A DNA stretch of 5,550 nt from Lachnospiraceae bacterium (GTDB lineage: Bacteria; Bacillota; Clostridia; Lachnospirales; Lachnospiraceae): positions 1 through 5,550 of the forward strand of contig JAGAAH010000056.1 of NCBI GenBank assembly GCA_017615375.1. The letters run 5' to 3'. Position 1 is the stretch's first letter. Each line of letters opens with the position of its first letter. Below are positions 1 through 5,550 of this stretch, in pieces. The notes under the pieces are model-generated. The model was not told where the DNA came from, ran no database searches, and saw only the letters and a program-made list of their open reading frames with translations. The translations under genes and the position numbers were made by a program.

Positions 1-2966
1 AATGCATCAGCATCCGCAACAATTCCGTGGATTCGGTGACACTCAACGAAGCCTGTTCCTCCGGATGCGGATCCTTCATCGAAACATTTGCAAAATCCCT
101 GAATTACGACGTAGCGGATTTCGCAAAGGTCGCTCTGTTTGCAAAGCATCCTGTGGATCTGGGGTCCAGATGTACCGTTTTTATGAACTCCAATGTCAAG
201 CAGGCTCAGAAGGAAGGCGCCGAGGTCGGTGACATCTCTGCCGGTCTTGCTTATTCCGTTATTAAAAACGCCTTATTCAAGGTTATCAAACTTACATCCG
301 CAGAATCGTTAGGTAAAAACCTGGTTGTTCAGGGTGGTACCTTCTATAACGATGCAGTTCTTAGAAGTCTTGAGCTTATAAGCGGTCACGAAGCCATAAG
401 ACCTGACATTGCAGGTATTATGGGCGCTTTTGGTGCGGCTTTGATTGCAAGAGAGCGTCATGAAGAAGGCCATATAACTTCTACCCTCGATCTTGAGGGA
501 TTAAATAACCTTAAATACACAACATCACTTTCAAGATGTCAGGGATGTATTAACCATTGTCTTCTTACAATCAACGAATTCAATGAAGACAGAAAATATA
601 TATCGGGTAACCGTTGTGAAAGAGGCTTGGGACGCGAAAAGAAAAACGCCGACACACCTAACCTTTTCAATTATAAACTTAAGAAAATATTCGGATATAA
701 GCCGCTCCCTAAGGAGGCTGCGCTTCGCGGTACAGTCGGAATCCCGAGAGTTCTTAATATCTATGAGAATTATCCTTTCTGGCATACATTCTTTACGACA
801 CTCGGCTATTCGGTAATGTTGTCACCGCTTTCAACAAGGAAAGTGTATGAGCTCGGTATCGAATCCATTCCGTCCGAATCGGAATGTTACCCTGCCAAGC
901 TTGCGCACGGACATATTAAATGGCTTATCGACAGGCATCCGGACTTTATCTTCTACCCTTGTATTCCTTACGAGAGACAGGAATTCAAAGATGCCAACAA
1001 CCATTACAACTGTCCGATTGTTACTTCTTATGCCGAAAACATCAAGAATAATGTCGATGAGATTACAAGGGGCGAGGTAAAATTCTACAATCCTTTCCTT
1101 TCTTTCGAATCGGAAAGGATATTGTCAGATGCACTTGTTGATATATTCGAAAAAGAATTCAGTATAGATGCTCACGAAATTCGCCTTGCCGCACATAAGG
1201 GCTGGAACGAGCTTAATAATGTAAAAGAAGACATTCAAAAGAAGGGCGAAGAAGTATTAAAATACCTTGAAGATAACCATAAGCACGGTATCGTTCTTGC
1301 AGGCCGTCCATATCACTTAGACCCCGAAATCAACCACGGTATACCGGAACTTATACAGTCATACGATATTGCGGTTCTTACCGAAGATTCAATCTCGCAT
1401 CTCGGTAAGGTAGATAGACCGTTAATAGTAATGGATCAGTGGATGTACCATTCAAGACTTTATTCCGCTGCCGAATACGTAAGATTACATGATAATCTTG
1501 ACCTTATTCAGCTTAACTCTTTCGGATGCGGTTTGGATGCCGTTACAACCGACTGTGTTAACGATATTCTCTCCAATTCGGAGAAGATATATACATGCCT
1601 TAAGATTGATGAAGTCTCCAACTTAGGTGCCGCAAGAATAAGAATACGTTCTCTTCTTTCCGCTATAAAAGTTCGTGAAAAGGAAGGTAAGAAGCGCACC
1701 ATAGTTAAGACAAACTTCAATCGTCCGCTTTTCACCAAGAAAATGAAGCACGACCGTTATACGATACTCTGTCCTCAGATGTCGCCTATACATTTCTCGC
1801 TTCTTGAAAAAGCTTTTAATGCGGCAGGTTATAACTTCGAAGTTTTGAGTAATGACACAAGAGCGGCTATAGATAAGGGCTTACAGTACGTTAATAACGA
1901 CGCCTGCTTCCCTTCTCTTATCGTTGTCGGTCAGATAATGGATGCAATCGAATCCGGTAAATACGACCTTGATAAAACCGCTGTCATAATAACACAGACC
2001 GGTGGCGGATGTAGAGCTACCAACTACATCGGATTCATTCGTCGTGCACTTGCAAAAACCGGACACGAGAACATCCCTGTAATATCGCTTAATGTAAGTT
2101 CTCTCGAAAGCAATCCGGGATTCAAGATTACACCGGGACTTTTAAGACGTTCAATGTATGCACTTATCATCGGAGATGTCTTCATGAAATGCTTATACAG
2201 AATGCGTCCTTACGAGAAAGTTCCGGGTTCCGCGAACGAACTTCATAAGAAATACGAAGAAAAGGCTATCAAGCTTATTACGCATAAGACCATTCCTTCG
2301 AGAATCGCATTTAATAAGCTTTGCCGCGATATAATAAGAGATTTTGATAATCTCCCGATTAATAATATTAAAAAGCCTCGCGTAGGTGTTGTAGGCGAGA
2401 TTCTCGTTAAATTCTCACCACTTGCCAATAACTACGTTGTAGACTTGCTTGAACACGAAGGTGCGGAAGCCGTTGTACCGGATTTAACCAACTTCTTACT
2501 TTACTGCTTCTACAACCAGGATTTCAAAGTCGAGCACCTTGGTGCAAAGAAAAACAGCACCATATTTACTCACGCTACAATCAAGTATCTTGAGCTTATA
2601 AGAAAATCCGCCAAGAGCGCTTTTATAAAGAGTAAGCACTTTACAGCTCCGGCTGATATCAAGCATCTTGGTAAAGAAGCATCCAAAATTGTCTCTGTCG
2701 GAAACCAGACAGGTGAAGGTTGGTTCTTAACGGGCGAGATGCTGGAACTTATAGATTCAGAAGTTCCGAATATCATCTGTGCTCAGCCGTTTGCTTGTCT
2801 TCCTAACCACGTTGTCGGAAAGGGAGTAATTAAAAGAATTCGTTCCATGTATCCTAAGGCCAATATAGTTGCCATAGATTACGATCCGGGTGCATCGGAG
2901 GTTAATCAGCTTAACAGAATCAAGCTTATGCTTTCAACGGCTAATAAAAATCTCAAGGATAAATAA
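1..2966 (+). CDS. Large acyl-CoA dehydratase activase-related fusion protein (BadF/HgdC ATPase end + two HgdB-like halves), 5'-partial
   Basis: The frame is already open at base 3, so the true start lies left of the window; the GTG at 27 is only the first in-frame start-like codon (residue 1 below). Residues 1-141 end a BadF/HgdC-type ATPase domain: [13 protein letters not shown] with C10, CTVF with C49, the nucleotide-binding-like VVQGGTFYN near 101, and [15 protein letters not shown] at 127-141. C10 and C49 match the two cysteines by which HgdC holds a [4Fe-4S] cluster between subunits. A four-cysteine module follows (C171, C174, C178, C197). Residues about 238-510 form an HgdB-like half of the DUF2229/COG3580 type ([48 protein letters not shown]). 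Residues about 577-965 form a second half of the COG3581 type ([55 protein letters not shown]). Known members are about 1,400 residues long; some 987 are visible. By family it should couple ATP hydrolysis to low-potential electron transfer at an Fe-S site in the cytoplasm. Substrate is unknown. Family call sure, chemistry inferred. Confidence 0.9.
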   Translation, partial: CISIRNNSVDSVTLNEACSSGCGSFIETFAKSLNYDVADFAKVALFAKHPVDLGSRCTVFMNSNVKQAQKEGAEVGDISAGLAYSVIKNALFKVIKLTSAESLGKNLVVQGGTFYNDAVLRSLELISGHEAIRPDIAGIMGAFGAALIARERHEEGHITSTLDLEGLNNLKYTTSLSRCQGCINHCLLTINEFNEDRKYISGNRCERGLGREKKNADTPNLFNYKLKKIFGYKPLPKEAALRGTVGIPRVLNIYENYPFWHTFFTTLGYSVMLSPLSTRKVYELGIESIPSESECYPAKLAHGHIKWLIDRHPDFIFYPCIPYERQEFKDANNHYNCPIVTSYAENIKNNVDEITRGEVKFYNPFLSFESERILSDALVDIFEKEFSIDAHEIRLAAHKGWNELNNVKEDIQKKGEEVLKYLEDNHKHGIVLAGRPYHLDPEINHGIPELIQSYDIAVLTEDSISHLGKVDRPLIVMDQWMYHSRLYSAAEYVRLHDNLDLIQLNSFGCGLDAVTTDCVNDILSNSEKIYTCLKIDEVSNLGAARIRIRSLLSAIKVREKEGKKRTIVKTNFNRPLFTKKMKHDRYTILCPQMSPIHFSLLEKAFNAAGYNFEVLSNDTRAAIDKGLQYVNNDACFPSLIVVGQIMDAIESGKYDLDKTAVIITQTGGGCRATNYIGFIRRALAKTGHENIPVISLNVSSLESNPGFKITPGLLRRSMYALIIGDVFMKCLYRMRPYEKVPGSANELHKKYEEKAIKLITHKTIPSRIAFNKLCRDIIRDFDNLPINNIKKPRVGVVGEILVKFSPLANNYVVDLLEHEGAEAVVPDLTNFLLYCFYNQDFKVEHLGAKKNSTIFTHATIKYLELIRKSAKSAFIKSKHFTAPADIKHLGKEASKIVSVGNQTGEGWFLTGEMLELIDSEVPNIICAQPFACLPNHVVGKGVIKRIRSMYPKANIVAIDYDPGASEVNQLNRIKLMLSTANKNLKDK

Positions 2967-2995
2967 AAAGGTCAGGGTTTAAAACCCTGACCTTT
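2967..2995. terminator. Bidirectional rho-independent terminator between convergent genes
   Basis: The left arm AAAGGTCAGGG (2967-2977) and right arm CCCTGACCTTT (2985-2995) are perfect 11-bp complements around a TTTAAAA loop, and three more T/A pairs are possible inside the loop. On the plus strand the stem is followed by ATTTAATATT, a weak T-rich tail. On the minus strand it is followed by TTTTTATTT, a better tail. It begins right after the stop codon of the plus-strand gene and lies 21 bases beyond the stop of the minus-strand gene, so one hairpin can end both transcripts. Confidence 0.9.
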
Positions 2996-3016
2996 ATTTA
3001 ATATTCAATAGATTAA

Positions 3017-4945
3017 TTACTCTGCAAGCTTTTCAAGCTCTTTCTGTATCTTGCCGGCAGCATCAACGATATTATCAAACGATGCAGTCATCTCTTCCGA
3101 CTGTCCTGCCAAAGTCTCTACTCTCTCGCTTACCTTACCGATAATATCATTAAGAGTTGAAGTCTCACCCAGGATATCTTCAATAAGACTTACAATCATC
3201 TCCTGGCTTGCGCTACTCTTCGTTGCCGTATCCTTGGATGATACCGCAAGCTGATTAATCTCTTCTGCTACTACCGCAAATCCACGTCCCGCATCTCCTG
3301 CACGTGCTGCCTCGATTGAAGCGTTAAGTGCAAGTAAGTTAGTCTGCGATGCAATAGATACAACTTCTGCGTTATTATCATCGAGTTCCTTAATCTTCTC
3401 AGTAATATTGGTCATAGATGTCTGAAGCTTATTACTAAAGTCGGCAATATTGTTAACACGCTCGGCAATTGCAACACTGTCCTGAGCATTATGCTCATTA
3501 CCATCGGTCAAGTCTGTAATTGCGTGATACATATCATCGAAAAGACTGTTAACGGAAACTATCATATCCTTAATCTTCTGCTTCTGAGCTTCAACTAAGT
3601 TCTTTTCTTCTTCCTTGGCACGAACCATCTCACGCTCTTTAAGTACCATTGCTCTCTCATAATGGATACAGTTCTCTTTTCTGTTAACGCCATTATGGAT
3701 TGCTTTCGCCATAAGTTCACATGTATCGTATCCGCAGCAAGCACAATCAATATGGCGCTTAGCTTCGGTATCCTTATACATGGACTTGTAGATTTCATTA
3801 AGCTCCTGACTTGTAGGTGTCTTAAGAGCAGTCTCTTTTGAATGATCTGTATAATGTCTTACGAAGTCCTCAAGATTAAGATCTGCAAACTGCTTATTCA
3901 ATGCTTCGAGTCGCTTTGCCGGCGAAAGTTTTCCGGACCACGGGCTCTTCTTTAAATTATTCGTAGAACCGATTGCAACCTTATTCATATTAAAGAGCGT
4001 ATCGTCACTGTTAAGTTTGCTTTCCTCGGTTGCTGTTCCGTAAAGACATCCCTGTGCACAGTTAAGAGCATCTATCATGAATGCCTTGCCTCTTCCCGAG
4101 GCAATCTCGTTCTTATGATTCTCAAGATACTGATACATATGCTTCTCGCCTTCAATCTGACGAACAAGCAAATCCTGACCCAAGAACCAGAATACATTGG
4201 TTTTAAGTCCGCCCGGCATAGGATATGCAGCACCGAGACCATATTCAATCTCGTCTTTTGCAAGTGTATTTCCGCTTATATTGTGTTCCTTCAAATACTT
4301 AACAAGATGATCGAAGGTTACATTATAACTGACATATCCATTAGTATTAGGATCGTTAATCTCTACTCTCTTAGCAATACAAGGACTGATAAAGGCTAAT
4401 TTATCATTAACCTTCATATACTTCTTTACATAGATTGCACCGCACATCATAGGTGAATGAATAGGGAACAACTTCGGAAGAAGCTCAGGCACATACTTCT
4501 CGATATAACCTACAACAGCCGGACAAGGCTGTGAGATACCGCCTATAAAATTATGCTTCTGAACATAATTGATATATCCCCAAGTCGTTATATCTGCACC
4601 AAAGGAAATGCTTATAATTCTGTTAACGCCCTTGCTCTTAAGTGCTCCGAGCATTCTTTCATACTCGTTCGGATAGTTTGCAATAAAAGCAGGTGCAAGC
4701 AAGATGCTTATCTTCTCACCTTTTGCAAGGTCTTCAAAGAACTTCTCGGTATCGTCTTCAAACTCTCTTGCATGATGTTCACACGCATCAATACAAGCTC
4801 CGCAGCCGATACATTTATTCTCGTCTACTTCGATTCTTGTCGTACCGTCCGGGTTAATAACTGCAATATTTGCTCCGACAACGCTGCACGCTCTTATACA
4901 CTTATTGCATCCTATACAGTTTTCATTAGTTTGAACCAGTTTCAT
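3017..4945 (-). CDS. Soluble [FeFe]-hydrogenase-like sensor fused to a methyl-accepting chemotaxis signalling domain
   Basis: This 642-residue protein has four visible parts. Residues 1-60 are a two-cluster ferredoxin domain (C10, C13, C16, C20 and C45, C48, C51, C55). Residues about 78-330 are an [FeFe]-hydrogenase large-subunit C-terminal domain with degenerate H-cluster motifs: SQPCP (C141), SPCIAKRVE (C189, K192, E195) and LNCAQGC (C296, C300). Residues about 398-428 are a four-cysteine Fe-S domain (C401, C404, C409, C426; CxxCx4Cx16C). A charged helix (about 428-465) leads into a chemoreceptor hairpin with the tip core [15 protein letters not shown] and [10 protein letters not shown] near 536-561. 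There is no signal peptide, membrane segment or HAMP domain, so it should be cytoplasmic. The likely role is to sense H2 or redox state and control CheA through CheW. The start at 4945 has a strong AGGAGG five bases upstream, starts the ferredoxin fold directly, and avoids overlap with htpG. The gene lies 34 bases behind htpG and is probably in its transcript. Catalytic hydrogenase activity is unlikely, because the proton-relay cysteine is replaced by proline. Confidence 0.9.
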   Translation of the reverse strand: MKLVQTNENCIGCNKCIRACSVVGANIAVINPDGTTRIEVDENKCIGCGACIDACEHHAREFEDDTEKFFEDLAKGEKISILLAPAFIANYPNEYERMLGALKSKGVNRIISISFGADITTWGYINYVQKHNFIGGISQPCPAVVGYIEKYVPELLPKLFPIHSPMMCGAIYVKKYMKVNDKLAFISPCIAKRVEINDPNTNGYVSYNVTFDHLVKYLKEHNISGNTLAKDEIEYGLGAAYPMPGGLKTNVFWFLGQDLLVRQIEGEKHMYQYLENHKNEIASGRGKAFMIDALNCAQGCLYGTATEESKLNSDDTLFNMNKVAIGSTNNLKKSPWSGKLSPAKRLEALNKQFADLNLEDFVRHYTDHSKETALKTPTSQELNEIYKSMYKDTEAKRHIDCACCGYDTCELMAKAIHNGVNRKENCIHYERAMVLKEREMVRAKEEEKNLVEAQKQKIKDMIVSVNSLFDDMYHAITDLTDGNEHNAQDSVAIAERVNNIADFSNKLQTSMTNITEKIKELDDNNAEVVSIASQTNLLALNASIEAARAGDAGRGFAVVAEEINQLAVSSKDTATKSSASQEMIVSLIEDILGETSTLNDIIGKVSERVETLAGQSEEMTASFDNIVDAAGKIQKELEKLAE

Positions 4946-4950
4946 AGCTT

Positions 4951-4958
4951 CCTCCTTT
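4951..4958 (-). promoter_or_regulatory. Ribosome binding site that fixes the start of the hydrogenase-like chemoreceptor
   Basis: On the minus strand the sequence reads AAAGGAGGAAGCTATG. The AGGAGG core lies five bases before the ATG at 4945-4943. This near-ideal Shine-Dalgarno sequence decides the start against the alternative in-frame ATG at 4996, which lies inside the end of htpG and would add 17 residues with no family character. Confidence 0.9.
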
Positions 4959-4979
4959 GATGTATAAGCAATGTCTATC

Positions 4980-5550
4980 TTAATCTGCAAGTTCAAGCAT
5001 TATCTCGTTGGATCTCTTTACAAATCGCGTCATCTCATCAGAGGTAAGCGGTCTATTCGCAAGTAATGCAAGATCATACAACTGCTCACAGAATATAGGT
5101 ACTCGTTTGCTCTTTTTATGCTCAAGAATAAATTGTACCAATTTATTGTTAAAATTTAGTGTAAGACACTCATCACCGCCGAACATATTCGGATCCATTC
5201 CGGCCATGCCGTACATTTTCATCATATCCTGCATTCTTCTTCCCTCTTCGGAAAGTGTAAGAATTGAAGATATATTCTCATCCTTAAGCTTCTCAATCTT
5301 GATATTAAGATTGTCCTTATTAAGTGCCTTCTTAAATGCCTTACTTATCTCATCAAGAGAATCCTTAAGCTCATCCTCGGATATCTCTTCCTTAGCATCC
5401 GATATAAGCTCGGAATCGATACGCATGAACTTATACTTTTCATTTCTTCTCTCAAGCTGAGTAATAAACGAAGTATCGATATTATGATTAAGGATAACCG
5501 CCGGTGTGTTGTTGGCCTTAAACATATTGATGTACTGACTCTGCATTACA
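4980..5550 (-). CDS. htpG: Molecular chaperone HtpG (bacterial Hsp90), C-terminal part only
   Basis: The frame stays open to the right edge (a GTA codon precedes the ATG at 5546), so this is the last 190 or so codons of a longer gene; bacterial HtpG is usually 620-690 residues. Counting from the ATG at 5546, [17 protein letters not shown] with [11 protein letters not shown] (3-32) is the end of the middle domain, where Hsp90 family members have a similar sequence. An acidic, lysine-rich stretch follows (about 48-92). The dimerisation domain holds [14 protein letters not shown] (100-113), [10 protein letters not shown] (128-137) and the end motif [20 protein letters not shown] (153-172). There is no MEEVD tail, as expected for bacteria. 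HtpG is a cytoplasmic ATP-dependent dimeric chaperone; its ATPase domain lies outside the window. The stop codon lies 34 bases before the sensor gene on the same strand, with no terminator hairpin seen in the gap, so the two genes probably share a transcript. Confidence 0.93.
   Translation of the reverse strand, partial: VMQSQYINMFKANNTPAVILNHNIDTSFITQLERRNEKYKFMRIDSELISDAKEEISEDELKDSLDEISKAFKKALNKDNLNIKIEKLKDENISSILTLSEEGRRMQDMMKMYGMAGMDPNMFGGDECLTLNFNNKLVQFILEHKKSKRVPIFCEQLYDLALLANRPLTSDEMTRFVKRSNEIMLELAD

Noticed and set aside
27..29. GTG at 27 as the start codon of the large plus-strand gene
   Set aside because: The frame is open back to base 3 and the codon sits inside the conserved ATPase cluster region, only nine codons before C10. 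Most of the ATPase domain must lie outside the window.
2959..3016. A small RNA or riboswitch in the convergent gap
   Set aside because: The gap is only 50 bases and is explained by one terminator hairpin with A/T-rich flanks; nothing else structured is visible.
3017..4945. A catalytic, H2-producing [FeFe] hydrogenase
   Set aside because: The proton-relay cysteine is proline, the methionine of the second motif is serine, and the C-terminus is a chemoreceptor domain, all pointing to sensing.
4553..4960. 135-codon plus-strand open frame opposite the ferredoxin and H-cluster region
   Set aside because: It is antisense to strongly conserved motifs on the minus strand and its translation has no recognisable domain; it is a shadow. 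The same applies to the 150-codon plus-strand frame at 5008-5460 opposite htpG and the other short overlapping frames.
4946..4996. Longer chemoreceptor form starting at the ATG at 4996
   Set aside because: It has no good ribosome binding site at a suitable distance, overlaps the htpG stop, and adds 17 residues before a ferredoxin domain that already starts cleanly at 4945 behind AGGAGG.
5544..5546. ATG at 5546 as the start of a small independent 188-residue protein
   Set aside because: The frame continues past the window edge, and the sequence is plainly the end of HtpG, starting inside its middle domain.

Overview
The window looks like a piece of an anaerobic, probably motile Clostridia genome, most likely Lachnospiraceae-like (Butyrivibrio, Roseburia or Lachnospira type). 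This is inferred from three things. The composition is moderately AT-rich. Two of the three genes encode proteins loaded with oxygen-sensitive iron-sulfur motifs. A cytoplasmic chemotaxis receptor is present, which implies a chemotaxis system elsewhere in the genome. I cannot name a species from the sequence alone.

Layout: three protein genes fill almost the whole window, and no stretch over 300 bases lacks a gene. On the left, a very large plus-strand gene runs in from beyond the left edge and ends at 2966. It encodes the C-terminal two thirds or so of a single-chain protein of the 2-hydroxyacyl-CoA dehydratase/activase superfamily. It joins the end of a BadF/HgdC-type ATPase domain, a four-cysteine module, and two HgdB-like halves that look like an ancient duplication. 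A hairpin at 2967-2995, with A/T tracts on both sides, serves as a shared terminator for the convergent genes. On the minus strand, a 642-residue protein (3017-4945) combines a two-cluster ferredoxin domain, an [FeFe]-hydrogenase-like H-cluster domain, a four-cysteine Fe-S domain and a methyl-accepting chemotaxis signalling domain. Only 34 bases upstream of it, on the same strand, lies the 3' end of the Hsp90 chaperone gene htpG, which runs off the right edge. htpG and the sensor are probably co-transcribed.

Functionally, the most interesting item is the minus-strand fusion. It keeps the four cysteines expected to hold the [4Fe-4S] part of an H-cluster but has lost the proton-relay cysteine, as in sensory rather than catalytic [FeFe] hydrogenases. 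Its output is a chemoreceptor hairpin with a perfect match to the methylation-site consensus. It reads as a soluble H2 or redox chemoreceptor. The plus-strand protein looks like a fused ATP-driven low-potential reductase of the double-cubane-cluster type with unknown substrate. Nothing in the sequence ties it functionally to the sensor beyond both being anaerobic Fe-S proteins. No tRNA, rRNA, CRISPR array, insertion sequence or riboswitch was seen.
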